Assembly: GCA_003254925.1 (NCBI GenBank)
Contig: QANZ01045835.1
Location: 20,590-84,589 of the forward strand
Origin: Chamaecrista fasciculata
Lineage: Eukaryota > Streptophyta > Magnoliopsida > Fabales > Fabaceae
DNA: 64,000 bases
Direction: 5' to 3'
Below the pieces are notes generated by a model. The model did no database searches. It was not told the origin of the DNA and worked only from the letters and a program-made list of their open reading frames with translations. Made by a program: the position numbers and the translations under genes. The first letter of the stretch is position 1, and each line of letters opens with the position of its first letter. This document shows positions 40,501-52,673 of this stretch, one piece after another.

Positions 40501-43500
40501 TGGTTGTTGGATAAGAAATCTTCAAAATAGAAAACATAAGAAAGCTCAAGACAGAACAAACTAATAAAATACCTATAAAACTTAATAGTATAAAAGAGCT
40601 TTCCAGACTGTAAATCAGAAATAGTGATTGCATTAAAAGATCATTTTTAGGTCAATAAAGAGAAGCCATATACAGAAGTTCATTCATTCTTTCCTTCTAT
40701 TTTCTTTTCCTTCTTTTGATAGAGAAGAAAACTCTGCTCTGCATTACGTTTGCTTTTTTGTCTGTTAAATTGTATAATGCGTATCTTGTTTGATGCCGTT
40801 AGGTGCACAGATCCTGAAACTTGCAAACGCCAAATTGCAGAAGATTTTGAGCAGGAGAAACCACTTTGGACGCTTACTTGCTACGGTCATAGTAAAGGGT
40901 ATATTACATTATCAATCAACCACAATCATTTTACTGCTGGATTGAACTTCTGTCATTCAACAACTTGGAAACACAAGCCTCATAAATGAATTTATCACTG
41001 TTCATTTACAATATATTGATGCCAATGATGTGAAGCTTTGTTGCTTTCCACTGTTCTAAATCTAACTACCTAGAAGCTTATTTAAACTTCCACCTTGAGG
41101 GGTAGATTGGTGTCATTGAGTAGTCAAAGTCCTTGAAAAATTAAAGGTTTAGGATCCATGTTTTGTGCATGCATTAAGAGTTTCTTTAGTTGATACCTCT
41201 GTCTTTACCTTAATCTTTCCCTCTACCCTTTTCCTGGCCCTATTTTATCAATATGATTCAACTCAGTTCATACCCTGCAGTTACAAACGGCAAAGAGAGA
41301 AATAACATTTTGGATTGCCTTACTGTGTACTCTTATCAAATTAACCTGGCCACCCGTTCAAATATAAATGTTTCTGTGTCAAAGTATCGTAAAATCTTGC
41401 CAAAGTGATAACAAAGGCATTATTTTCAAATGCTTTATGTTTAGCTTAGTGTAAAATTAGAAGAGGGTGTTTACAATCTGCAAGACTTCCGACTCATGAA
41501 TGCCTCCACTTCCATAAAATAAGGAATCTAAAGGATGGAACTCCTCAAAGAAAACGTTTAGTTGAATAAAACATGAAAGTTGGAATAATCAAGGGTGATG
41601 AATGAAACAAGCAAGATCCTCAAGGAATTCGAAATTGGTAAAATCTATATATATACATATATTATTGATTCCCATTCTGTTACACTGAAAGGCAAAATCA
41701 TAGGTATATTACAACCTTTTTCCAGTTGATTCTGACAGATTTAATCATGAAATACTTTTTCTAGACTTATATGTTAGGAAACAATTACTCTGATTGTCTT
41801 TTCCATGAATGAGAAGAAATCTTATTGTTTAACTACTATTTTTAATGCAGTGCTCCTTGTGACATTGTTGGTGATATTAGCTATGAAGAACTGAGGGCAT
41901 TAGCATATGAAGATGCTAAGCGTGGGATGCCTTTGCAATCAATAGTAAGAAAATATGGATCCTTTACGAGATATTTGTAGTTATAAGATGACAATAAAGT
42001 TCATAAATCATTGAACACGAGTGTACCCTAACCCTTTTCCCGTTCACTCTGGTATCTTAAACTAGTGATTAGTTAAATTGGCCAAAAAAAAAAACTTGTG
42101 ATTAGGTACAGATAAAAGCTCCATCTGGAAAATATCATATCCAAAGTTAACTCATTCATATGCACAGTCATACTGTGAGACTATTACTAATGATACATTG
42201 AACAGATTCTATCTATATATGTTATTTCCTTTTCTATTGTGTCCCTTCGTTGCTTCTAGTATTTTTTTTCTCCCTTTAATGAACAAAGAAAATACACTAT
42301 GTTTGATCAGATACATGCTTGGACATTCAGGTTATGGGTTTACCTCTCCTCTTCCTTTCCCTTTCTTATCTCATTTCAACTTTTTTCTCTCTTCGTTTAA
42401 AAAAAACAATAAAACAGTCATTCCAGCTTTCCATTGATTTCAAAATATGATGGGAACTTGGAAATTTGGCTAGTCACCCTGCTTGACAACCTGTTATAAA
42501 GTAGAAAACTGAAAAAAGAAAATAGTCTATGCTTCTGAGAGGCAAACCCTCCACAAGATTTCCTAAAACTAATTCGCTTACCCCCTTCTTATTTCTTATA
42601 ATTCTAACTAACAAACAGAAACTCCCCTCAACAGCCATATCGTCTCATCCATCCCTCCTCAAGGCTCCCCTAACCAATATACATCCCATAAAACTGATGA
42701 CTCATTTTTCATCTTTCTTGTTGATTGGCTATCTGGATTTATATGCCAGTAATTTGATTTTGAAGTAAACAAGATCTCCGAGGGAAAATTTAACTTCTCT
42801 CCTCTTAGAATTTGATGTTAATTTTCATTTGCTCCTGTACACTCTGAATTTTCTTGTAAATGTTTCAAGACTTCATCCCGCTGGTTTACTTGATCAGTTA
42901 GTCTCAAGGCCTGAAAAGGTGTCATGCCAGAAGTGCCTTGAAAGGTGATATTTTAAACCAAAATTCAGCCAAGGCACAACTTTAGGCCATTGCTTTCGTT
43001 TGTCTCCTATGAAACCCCTCAAATAAGTCTTCGAACAGCTTTTAAACACATTGATAATCTGTTTGCCTGCCAGGTTGTGCAAACCTTTAAAGCTGTTCCT
43101 GACAATACTCCGAATTTGGCTGATGAACTCTAATCTCACATCAGGGCATGAAATGTTGATGGAGCATTAAATATGAGGAACTCTGTCCCTCGTGGGTCTG
43201 GGAAGCAGCTTTTTTCATTGTCTTCACTTCTAAACCTTATTTGATGATATCCAAATTTTAGATACAACTATATAATAATTTTCAACTCATTTAAAACCTC
43301 AACTACTAGTACTGGAAATTTGTCATTGTGATTCTTTTTTATATAGTTTTTAATCCTTTTAAGTATATTTACCGTGGGGCATGGGGGAAACAATATTGAG
43401 AGCTGCAGTTTTGGAACTCTGCCACCCCCCNAACTTTCCTTCATTTAACCAACTAAATTTTTTATTCTGTCTAAAGACTGAAATATGTTGGTGCAGGTTG

Positions 43501-46500
43501 AGAGGGAGAGAAATCTACGAAGTTCCAAGTTAATGGAATTTCAGAATCTACTTCGTGAACCTTACAAAATGCCACCAAGTTCTACACTTACAAGTCAGCA
43601 GTCTCAATTTCTTGGAACCAATGCAAATCCATTTTCTGGAACTATCCAAAATAATGATCCTCATCCGTTGTCTGTCTCTAGCTTTAGTCAACTGGGTGCT
43701 TCATTAAACTTGGGGGTTCAGAGGTAATTGAATTTATTTTAAATAATTAGCATCTCTTCTTAAGTTGATATAGTGTTTTTCTTTTTTGTTAAGATATCTT
43801 GCCCTCCACCTCGAACTTCATGAATTGTCTGCTCTGGGCTAATCTTAACCTGTTTCAAAAAAAAAACTCTTTTCTTAGGCCTGCAGACACTCCGGTGCAA
43901 CCTAGTTCCTTTGGAACTATAGGTATAAGTTTTTTTTTTATTGGGTATCACTTTGGCTGCATTTGTTTTCGGCTAATTTCCCATATGTTATTTTTTATTG
44001 AACGCTGATGTTGAACACAAATGTCAGGAAATCCATTGACATCCAACATGACAAACCCATTTGGCGGAGGCACCACAGGTGGTCAAACTCAACCTAGTTC
44101 CTTTGGAACTATAGGTATAAGTTTTATTTTATTGGGTATCACTTTGGCTGCATTTGTTTTCGGCTATTTTCCCATATATTTTTTTATTGAACGCTGATGT
44201 TCAACACAAATATCAGGAAATCCATTGACATCCAACATGACGAACCCATTTGGCGGAGGCACCACAGGTGGTCAAACTCAAACTAACCTCTTTCCTACAT
44301 CAGCAGAACTTGCAAAGTTTCCCAATGCAAGTACACATCAATTATACATTGCTAGCAATGGCTCTAGCTCCAGTATAATTCTTCCTGCAAACACAGATGT
44401 TCAATTGTAAGTTCTTCATCATGCTCTCTTTCCAAGTTTGGGTTATGAATCAATTATCTCTGTTTAATTAGTTCCTGCTAGCATTTCATCATGAAATAGC
44501 ACAACCTTGCCTCCTTCTGCTCCCATGGACACTCTAATATAATGGAAAAAGAATGTATAAATTGATACTCGTTAACTTCGTTCTTGTCTTGGCCAAAAAA
44601 CAAAACTTCATTCTTTGTCATACTCAATTTTAAGCATCTTGTGTTGTGTTTTTCTAGATACTTTTGGTTGTTCTTAATCTACCTTTCTATCTTAAATGTA
44701 CATTCCATTAATTGCAACAAAATAGTAATGTTCTGACAAAATAAGAAATACTCAATAATATAGAAGAATTTTGGTAAATAGAGCCAGCCTATCTCTAGTT
44801 TGAAATATATGCCTGTTACTGTTGAGCATTATGACTTACTCTAATTCTCAAACTAAGTCTCGGGAGTGATGGAGGCAGGGACCAAATCTCTTCCTCCCTA
44901 GGGTGCTTCACCAAATCCATGTGTATCTAGGGTTTTCCAATATATGATATTTTATGTCCAAAAAACAGAATATATATATATGTATTTGTGTGTGTGATTT
45001 TAGGTGCATGATGGTCAAATCTTAGCATATATATGTTGAAACTACTATTTTTACGCTCAAATCTGAAACTTTTCATTTACCTTCATACATGGGGAAATAC
45101 TATGGAAACTACTTACAAAATTCTGTACACTAATTTAGCAGACACTTGTCCACATATCTAAGATACCTTACCTCTCATTTAGACAACTAAACAAACTACA
45201 CGCATACAATATGATAAAGGCACTATTCTAGAATTACGCCAGTACATATTCCAAGAACAATTAACCTTCCTGCACAGTAGTCTCATATCCTACCGCTTCT
45301 TCTAATGGTTAATAAACTTGTCCCTTGGTAGCACCTGTGCAAAAATAGTAGCAAGTTGCATAATGCCATTACGCCATATGCTTGGTTTGGATACAAGAAT
45401 TTGGATTCTTCACAATTGCAATTTATCATAGAAGATGGAGCTAATATTGTTTCTTGTGAAGAGCAAGCAAGTGAATCAAGAGATAATGTTTTTCCTACAC
45501 ATGCGACCCAATTATTTTGACAAAAACCATTCAACTTCATTTCAAAAGCCTTTGAATCTGATATCAAATCCACCATTCCTTTTATCTATCTCATCACCCT
45601 CTTCACTGCCTCGGATGAAAATGACAAGTAGAGTGCATAAATTCAAACAATAATAATAAAAAAAACGTGTTCTATCATGATTTCTATTCTAGATTTTGTC
45701 AAGCTCCAAACTACTGTAGTAACACCAAACTTTGTTATATATATTTGAATATGTTTGGAATCTTCATCTTCGTGGAATTTCACATTGTTTAAGCTTTATA
45801 GTCAAGTAATAAATATGTTGCTTGTATTCTATGGCTGTTCTGTTCCTGCAGAAGCAAGCCCAATAAGGAGAGTTTTTCGGGAGATGTCAGTATTTGGTTA
45901 AAAGATAAATGGAATCCTGGAGAGGTAATAGTCCTTGGCACTTTTTATTTTTTTGGGTAAAAGAAAATTAATTGTTGAAGTTGGAAACCTTCAAGCACTT
46001 TAAAAAAATTTCGTGATCTCCATTCATATTACTAATTCAAAATCCCCTATGTTAACTTTAATTTGAATGAGCATCAAACATTGATTTTTCATTTGAGTGA
46101 GGATTTTATCCTTCAAGAAAGTTCGGTAAGCCCACACTTAATTATTGTTAGTATAAGATGCTAGCTTTTTATGTGTTGAAATTGCATATCTGTCCTCTTT
46201 CTACAATACAAAAGCTCAATGTAAGTTTACAAGTAATCATCAGACAATCTTAACACGGATTACTTTTCCTTAAGATACACATTTTTAGTTAATATTTGAG
46301 AAAACCTATTTTTTGTCGCTGAATTTGTTTTGAAACTATGATTTAGTCTATAAATATCAGAAATACACTTTTTGGTCCCTGATTCTTTTATAAATATTAA
46401 CTATTTAGTTCCTAAAATATTATTTGTGAAGACTAAATAGTTGATGACCTAATGTTTGTAAAAAAATCAGAGTCCAAAAAGTATATTTCCAATATCCATA

Positions 46501-46643
46501 AATCATAGTGTGGAGACAAATTTAAAAACCAAAAAGTAACTTTTATCTTGATATTCTCCTACCGTGTATCTTCATTTCTTTATTGTTTTTGTTTCTTATC
46601 ACAGATTCCTGAAGAAGCCCCTCCTGATCAATTTATCAGGTAG
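37571..46643 (+). CDS. CCCH zinc-finger FG protein, plant NUP42-like / C3H16 class
   Basis: Probably a nucleoporin-like RNA-binding protein of the nuclear pore's mRNA export side, inferred from family. Exons: 37571-37614, 38694-38931, 39316-39416, 40803-40898, 41851-41944, 43497-43723, 43879-43922, 44028-44114, 44217-44406, 45852-45924, 46605-46643. They sum to 1233 nt, 410 aa plus TAG, all GT-AG with joining phases. One CCCH finger lies at the N-terminus: Cys8, Cys16, Cys22, His26; exon 1 ends inside it (GGC AG|C). NPFGFG repeats follow, then the conserved block 'CTDPETCKRQIAEDFEQEKP' and YGHSKGAPCDIVGDISYEELR, a helix with 'VERERNLRSSKLMEFQNLLR', FG-type linkers and the C-terminal 'WLKDKWNPGEIPEEAPP'. 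The start is the first ATG and gives a complete finger. A 29-residue exon (44028-44114) is a duplicate of its neighbour. The closest named relative I can recall is Arabidopsis zinc finger CCCH protein 16. Confidence 0.93.
42600..43150 (-). mobile_element. Ty3/gypsy integrase remnant in a CCCH-gene intron
   Basis: In the intron 41945-43496, antisense to the gene. Minus-strand frames show KTYLRGFIGDKRKQWPKVVPW (43060-42990 region) and the following FWHDTFSGLET, matching the gypsy integrase stretch usually written 'TYLRCF...KQW.KWLPWAE..YN'. Further left come 'QRDEVLKHLQEN' and 'RREVKFSLGDLVYFKI'-like remains, the usual linker after the integrase core. It has stops and shifts and is not functional. 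Confidence 0.75.
43898..44278 (+). repeat. 190 bp tandem duplication creating an exon in the CCCH gene
   Basis: Copy 1 is 43898-44089 (192 bp) and copy 2 is 44090-44278 (189 bp), with few differences. Each copy contains the end of an exon, a whole intron and the start of the next exon. The junction exon 44028-44114 is therefore new: 87 bp, in frame, adding 29 residues with the sequence NPLTSNMTNPFGGG and SSFGTIG. Confidence 0.93.
45283..45576. other. Unassigned open frame in a CCCH-gene intron
   Basis: Intron 44407-45851 holds an open stretch on the minus strand (97 codons) and an opposite-strand frame with protein-like text (ITPYAWFGYKNLDSSQLQF). It may be a decayed retroelement piece, but no family motif is secure. 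Confidence 0.25.
46325..46545. mobile_element. MITE-like inverted repeat in the last CCCH-gene intron
   Basis: The left arm 'actttttggtccctgattc' and 'aactatttagttcctaa' is mirrored by 'agactaaatagttgatg' and 'atcagagtccaaaaagt'. Length about 220 bp, no coding. Confidence 0.65.
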
Positions 46644-47160
46644 ATGGTTTTGTTATGACTTATGACTGGCGAAACTACAGAATATTTATCTCTAGGAAAT
46701 ATGTAAACAAAGATTGTAATAGTTACTTCCTTTAAGATTGTTTCAATGGTCGTAGTTATGAAGATCTTTGATTCAGAAGGCAAGAAAAATATAGTAGGAA
46801 TGTCATTTATGATGATGCCACAAGTGCTTCTATCTAAAAAATATTAAAATATTTCTATAATCTAATTTTTCTAATCATTGTAAATATTAAAATCTAGAGA
46901 CATATTAAACTTAAAAAATATAAACTTATGAATTGCAACTTTTCTTTCTGTTGGTTTAAATTTCAACTTTAAAAAATAGATATTATATAATTTAAATTTC
47001 AGTCAGATAATAATAATTTAAAAATAAATATTATAAATGTTAAGCTTAATTATAGATATTAAGCTTATATTTGATTAAAGTACAATTAATATTATTTTTT
47101 AATTTTAGTATGTAAATAAAGGCGTGCTCTCTCAAGAAGCTAACATTTATTTTAAAGGTT
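46644..47160. other. 3' flank of the CCCH gene
   Basis: AT-rich, no gene seen. It probably contains the 3' UTR and polyadenylation region of the CCCH transcript; several AATAAA-like hexamers occur, but none can be chosen. Confidence 0.5.
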
Positions 47161-47685
47161 AAAAGGGTCATTTTGGTTTTAAATGTATGCACTAATGTTT
47201 ATTTTGATCCATCATGTTTCAAAACTTTAATTGGTTTTAAATGTTTGTAAAATGTTTCATTTTCGTCCCAACTGTTGAATATAGCTTGTTTCAAGTTTAA
47301 ATGTGACGAGTTTAGAGTTACGTATTATTCTTGAAGAATGATTTCTCTATCTAGTTGGGGCTGTCAGCAAACGAGGTCAAATCGGTCCTAAAAGTTGACT
47401 TCTCATTTTATGGTCAAACAAGCACAATTAATTATATCCTCGCGTATCAAATTCAAATGTGACGAATTAAGAGCTACGAGTTTCTCTTAACAAGTCTTTG
47501 AACTTTAAATGAGAGACGAGATAAATATGACCAAATACAATAGTTTGGGTCTTGGGTACTAAAATGAAACATTTAACAATATTTAGGACCAAAATGAATC
47601 ATTTGACCAACATTTACGTCCATTTTGAAACATAATGAATCAAAATGAACATTAGGGCATACATTTAGGACCAAAATGAAATGAG
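47160..47685. mobile_element. 530 bp fold-back element
   Basis: The left arm ('ggtcattttggttttaaatg', 'tttattttgatccatcatg') is inverted at the right end ('cataatgaatcaaaatgaac', 'catttaggaccaaaatgaa'). The middle contains a second inverted pair around 'gtgacga'. No coding. Confidence 0.7.
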
Positions 47686-47689
47686 TTTG

Positions 47690-48330
47690 AATGTATTTCA
47701 AACTTATTCCTTTATTAAAAATGCTCTCTTAAATGTATTTCAAACTTATTCCTTTTTTTATATATATTTCGAAAGTATATTTATTGTTAATTTTTTACTT
47801 TGACTAAATATAAAATTTATATCTTATTTAGAATTTTTTTAATTTTTTTTTTATTTTTAACAGATTAGATCAAAATTTATTAAGTACGTGATTATTATAT
47901 TTAAATATGTATTAAAAACAATTATTTAATATTTAATATTCAAGATAAGAATAATTAAATATATTATAATCATTTGTAACACATTATTTTTCATGAGTAA
48001 TTTATATGACAATGACTAAGATTTTGTTTTATGTATTTTTTATAAAACTATTTTTAAAATTAAATATATAAATATGATTACAAAAAATAATCCAGTCTCT
48101 CAGAAAATAGAAGATTTTTCTTGGTTGTCATATCTTTCTAGAAAACTTTTAGGAAGTAGTTACTTTTTTTTTAGGAAGTAGTTACTTATCCCTTGGATAT
48201 TCGAGAATTTAATTCAAAAACTTTGAAGCTGTATGTAAAGCAATTGTTGCTTTCTCAATCAACTATCTATATTAAATGTGTTTTACTATGTTTATTTTAA
48301 CTTCTCTTGTGTATATATATTTTTGGTTTA
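47690..48330 (+). pseudogene. Unnamed tandem family, copy A: flanks without a gene body
   Basis: The left part (atgctctcttaaatgtattt, near 47720; 'catgagtaattt' near 47992) matches the upstream side of copy C at 59460-59545. The right part (48090-48330) matches the family's stop-proximal and 3' UTR block, including 'aaaacttttaggaagtagtt' and 'tcaactatctatattaaat'. The exons in between are missing, so this is a deletion remnant. The similarity is seen; the deletion history is inferred. Confidence 0.55.
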
Positions 48331-49090
48331 AGTGCAATTTTGGTCCTCTAACTTTTGCAAAGGTCTCAATTTGGTCCCCTAACTTTTTTTGTTGCAATTT
48401 TGGTCCCCTAACTTTCGTAAAGGTCTCAATTTGGTCCCCTAACTTTTTTNNNNNNNNNNNNNNNNNNNNNNNNNNNNNNNNNNNNNNNNNNNNNNNNNNN
48501 NNNNNNNNNNNNNNNNNNNNNNNNNNNNNNNNNNNNNNNNNNNNNNNNNNNNNNNNNNNNNNNNNNNNNNNNNNNNNNNNNNNNNNNNNNNNNNNNNNNN
48601 NNNNNNNNNNNNNNNNNNNNNNNNNNNNNNNNNNNNNNNNNNNNNNNNNNNNNNNNNNNNNNNNNNNNNNNNNNNNNNNNNNNNNNNNNNNNNNNNNNNN
48701 NNNNNNNNNNNNNNNNNNNNNNNNNNNNNNNNNNNNNNNNNNNNNNNNNNNNNNNNNNNNNNNNNNNNNNNNNNNNNNNNNNNNNNNNNNNNNNNNNNNN
48801 NNNNNNNNNNNNNNNNNNNNNNNNNNNNNNNNNNNNNNNNNNNNNNNNNNNNNNNNNNNNNNNNNNNNNNNNNNNNNNNNNNNNNNNNNNNNNNNNNNNN
48901 NNNNNNNNNNNNNNNNNNNNNNNNNNNNNNNNNNNNNNNNNNNNNNNNNNNNNNNNNNNNNNNNNNNNNNNNNNNNNNNNNNNNNNNNNNGGTTCCTTGC
49001 AATTAATCTAAAATTTAGGGTCTTATTTATGCAAATTTAAAGTGTAAGGGGGTAAATTGCACATACTCTAAAGTTCAAGGGGTTCCTTGC
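48326..49090. mobile_element. 'GGTCCCCTAACTTT' element interrupted by an assembly gap
   Basis: Three 'ggtccNctaactttt' units precede the gap. On the far side 'gggttccttgca' units and 'aaaatttagggtc' remain. The gap hides the centre, so arm symmetry cannot be verified. Confidence 0.55.
48450..48990. other. Assembly gap (541 N)
   Basis: An unbroken run of N. Translated frames across it are meaningless. Confidence 1.
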
Positions 49091-50029
49091 ATTTTGGCCT
49101 TTAATTTTCACTAATACTCATTAATATTATTTAGTAAATGATTTTTAATTTCACAGTTAAACATAACCCATTAATGTAATTGATTGATTCTCTCTGTATG
49201 ATTTGTTTCTCTCATTTAACCATGAATGCCTCAGCAATGCTGATTTTTATTTTTTTTTGGCCAGTTTATAATTCTCTATTTGTATAATTATGATCTTTCA
49301 ATTAATTTTGGTAAATTGTCAAGATTTTTTCAATTTGAAAATGAGGCTCTATCAGTGACATTATTTAATATCTTTTTAATTAATTGTCAAATATGTCATA
49401 CTCTTAATATGTAATCATTTGATAGTTTTTGGAGTTAATCAAATATTTTATGAATAATATCATAATGATTAAACAATATTAATATATATAGGCCAAAATG
49501 CATAAACACTGAGTTTTAAGTTGAGTGCATATAACACCCATGAGTTGTCAATTTGTGCAAATAAAACCTTTAAATTTTCAATTACGTGCAAATAACACCC
49601 TTAAGTGCCACATCAGTGAGGGTATAACAGTAATTTTATAAAAAATCTAAGTCAAAGTTTTATTTTGGTCTCTCAAATTTGTTCAAAATTCTATTTTGAT
49701 CCCTCAAGTTTTTAAAACGTTCTACCCTCATTCCCTCTCCAATTTTCATCTAATTTTTTAGTTAAATAAAAGAAAAAAAATTGGTTTAAATTCCCTAAAA
49801 ATTTTATTTTTTTAATTAAGATCATTTCTTTATATTTTTTTTGGCCTGAAGGTCATTTATTTATTTATTTTCTTTATATTAAAATTAGTAATATTACTAT
49901 GTTATTAATTCAAAATAATTTGTCAAAATGTTTGAATGTGAAAAAGTCACGATTTATACAAGAAACATTACTAAAAACATAATGAAAACTATCTCCGTAG
50001 ATAATCATCTTAATTGCCCTCACTTGAGA
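49091..50029. other. Intergenic DNA with degenerate repeats
   Basis: AT-rich, no gene. At 49490-49640 lies a segment with 'gcaaataacacccttaagtg' and similar lines, and at 49650-49740 'ttttggtctctcaaat' motifs, both typical of decayed fold-back elements. Confidence 0.6.
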
Positions 50030-50405
50030 GTTTGCTTCATTCCCCAGCCTCCAAATTGTGTCCATAGTCCATACCCACAAGCATTGTATAAGGTTTTAAG
50101 GACAAATCCATCCAAACCACCTTAGCGAAGTCATATTTAAGGAAAATATGATCTATAGAGTCATCAGAGTATCCACAGAAGAGGTAATACACATCACATC
50201 TAAGATGGTATCCGTTCAAATTTGAAAAAGTCAGGAAGGCACCATGTCATGCCTTTCAAATTGTCACAAGAAGTCTCATAGGCTCTTTCGTAGGCCATAA
50301 ATCCTTCCACGGGAAATGTGGAGATACAGAAAATGTATTGCTATCCTTCGGATGATACGACTTCAGCAGCAGCTCATAACCAACATCAACCATATACGAC
50401 CTAGT
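50030..50405 (-). mobile_element. LINE reverse-transcriptase-tail (zf-RVT) fragment
   Basis: The minus strand reads HLRCDVYYLFCGYSDDSIDH then IFLKYDFAKVVW, the pattern of the zinc-binding domain that follows plant LINE reverse transcriptases (C..C....ES.DHLF..C..A..VW). Upstream on the same strand lies 'HFPWKDLWPTKEPMRLL', the usual preceding motif (FPWK.IW....P.R), with stops between. No reverse-transcriptase core is present. It is a short decayed fragment. Confidence 0.7.
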
Positions 50406-50869
50406 AACAAGAGAAAAGAAAATATATAAGATAAAATTAAAATTGATTTAGAGCTACTTCAATAAACATTTTAGTAATTTTTGTTAAGATACATATTAGA
50501 TCAATTTTTGTGTTTGTTATACCTACAGTCCTACACGGTTTATTTCATGAGATGAGGGAAGGACATAACTTCAAACTTTTGACCCTTGAAAACATGGCAG
50601 TAAGTGCATCTTTGGTTGCATTGTTTATTGTTTCACTTAAAACAGATAATATGATTGAAAATATGTTTTATATCATTTTTTTAAAATATTTCTAGAAACA
50701 GATTGAAAACTAGAAACGTCAAAAAGACATTTTTAGTATTTTCAAAAATAAACTTTTGATATTTTGCAACTTTAGTCCTAAACTTGTACTAAATTTGAAC
50801 TTTATTTCACTTTAGTCCAAAACAAAGCACCATCCTTTTAACTTTATTTCTCCTTCAATTAATTTAGAG

Positions 50870-51205
50870 GAAATCTATTATTTGGTTCTTGAATTTACAC
50901 GAAGTCAATCAATCAGTTATAGAATAATCAAAATAAACTATTCAGTCTCTGAATTATTGCAATTGTCAGCAATTTGGTCCTTGGGTCAAATTCAGGAACC
51001 AAATAGTATAAATTTAGTATAAGTTTAGGGCTAAAAAGTATAAAATTAGTTCAAATTTGAGGACCAAACAGTATTAATTTAATACTAATTTAGGGACCCA
51101 AAAATATAAAATTAGTTCAAATTCAAGGACCAAATCGTATATTTTGATTATTCAAGAACTGATTAATTAACTCGGCGTAATTATTCATTGGTTCCATCAC
51201 ATGCG
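50870..51205. mobile_element. Fold-back element of 'GGACCAAAT' motifs
   Basis: Left-arm 'ttatttggttcttgaattt' and 'agaataatcaaaataaac' are inverted on the right as 'ttcaaggaccaaatcgta' and 'attttgattattcaag'. The centre has three 'aaaattagttcaaatt' style repeats. Confidence 0.65.
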
Positions 51206-51830
51206 CTTCAAGCATATCACCCCGCACGCCTTAAAAGATTCGTACGACGAACGCGCTCGTGGACTTCTTTAAGGAGGGACTTGTGATACATCACTATTTG
51301 GGCGTACGCCTAGTCGGCCTTCGCTACAGGTCTCTTCTCCTCTCCAAACCCTTCAAGGTGCACTCGAACCGAGCGAATGGCGCGCGCCTCCGGAATAGCA
51401 CGCAGTTACCCACGATTGCCTTGCTCCGCAATCCTCACGGATGGAGATTGTGGGTCACGGACTTAGTCAAACCTGCGTTCTCCAGTCTTCTGGCGCCCGC
51501 CCAGTAACACGACACGCAATCACCCACGATTGCCTTGCTCCGCAAATCTCGGTCTCCACCACTCTCGCTGGTGGAGATTGTGCCTGACTACGTGGTGCGC
51601 CCCGCGCGCTGGCTACCACTCTTACCCTGCTCTATAAATAGGGCTCACCCCCACAGACAAAGGTTAGCTACTTCTCACCTTTTAGAATTCTCTTGCTCTC
51701 ACATCTCTCATTTTCTAACTTGAGCGTCGGAGTATTCTTTGCAGCCCCTCTGTGAAATTCTTGTAGATAATTGGACGATCAAGTTGCTCTTGCAGCCCAC
51801 ACTTGTTGAACTAGGTAAGTCTGACCATTT
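51190..51830 (+). mobile_element. Probable LTR (GC-rich island with TATA box)
   Basis: A sudden GC-rich block in AT-rich DNA. It has 'ctctataaatagggctc' at about 51630 (TATA box), then 'cttgagcgtcggagtattc' (about 51719), a phrase characteristic of the R/U5 part of plant LTR retrotransposons, and later 'cttgcagcccacacttg'. An internal direct repeat, 'acccacgattgccttgctcc', occurs near 51411 and 51523. No coding region follows. A solo LTR or LTR fragment is likely; its borders are not resolved. Two plus-strand frames here (51259 and 51535) lack homology I recognise. Confidence 0.6.
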
Positions 51831-51959
51831 TCTAGTTTATCAATAATAAAAAATAATAACTTTTTCAATCAATCAAAACTGTGTATGGAGTCCCATCATA
51901 ACTAACTCTTCCACGTGTCATCATATTATTGGCTTATAACTCATTGCATCCCATGTCAA

Positions 51960-52140
51960 GAATCAAACTTTGCATTATAGACTTACCCGATATTCATTAC
52001 CCTCAAATTGATATTTAATAACATTCAATTATTATGATTATTGTGCACAATTAATTTCAAATTTAAAAATTATCTTAAATAACCTCTAGATCTATTTAGT
52101 TAAAAAAATTTAATTAGTTAAAATAAATTACACAATTCTA
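51960..52140 (+). repeat. Upstream-flank repeat of the unnamed tandem family (copy B side)
   Basis: The block starting 'gatattcattaccctcaa' and running through 'attatgattattgtgcaca' and 'aataacctctagatct' recurs at 57748-57880 and 61300-61395. It marks the 5' side of the tandem unit. Confidence 0.75.
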
Positions 52141-52673
52141 ACTCTATAGTCTACACATGTATCATCACAATTTTCTCCCAGATCACGATTTCTTAGATTC
52201 TGAGTTGATTATAATTTAACTAAAATTTATCCTATTTGAAAATGTTATTATTTTTAGGGTTTTGAATATATTAGAATTTAAATGTTTATTTCAATTTTAA
52301 ATGACTAAATTTGAATATTGAGAATCTTCATTATTTGATACTAAATCGTGATTCCCTATCTCTTTATATATATCTTTGAATTTACTTCTTGATATAGTGG
52401 CCAAATATAATTTTATTAGTAATTTTACAATTTAAAAAGATTTCTATAATAGTAAAGAAAAACTATATAGTATAAGATAAATAAATCAATTAAAAAAATA
52501 TAAATATATAATAAAATTAAATCACCCACTCAATTTTATCGTAATCCCATTGCATTTAATTAAACATTAATGAACTTCTTCCGTAACTTGTTCTCTTATA
52601 CTCTATATATACATAGATTCATGTATGTTTTTATGCAGAACAATTAGTGATTCACTGAAAGCAATTACTGAAG

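Noticed and set aside
48276..49040. 254-codon plus-strand and 187-codon minus-strand frames
   Set aside because: They run through the 541 bp N gap; most of the translation is X.
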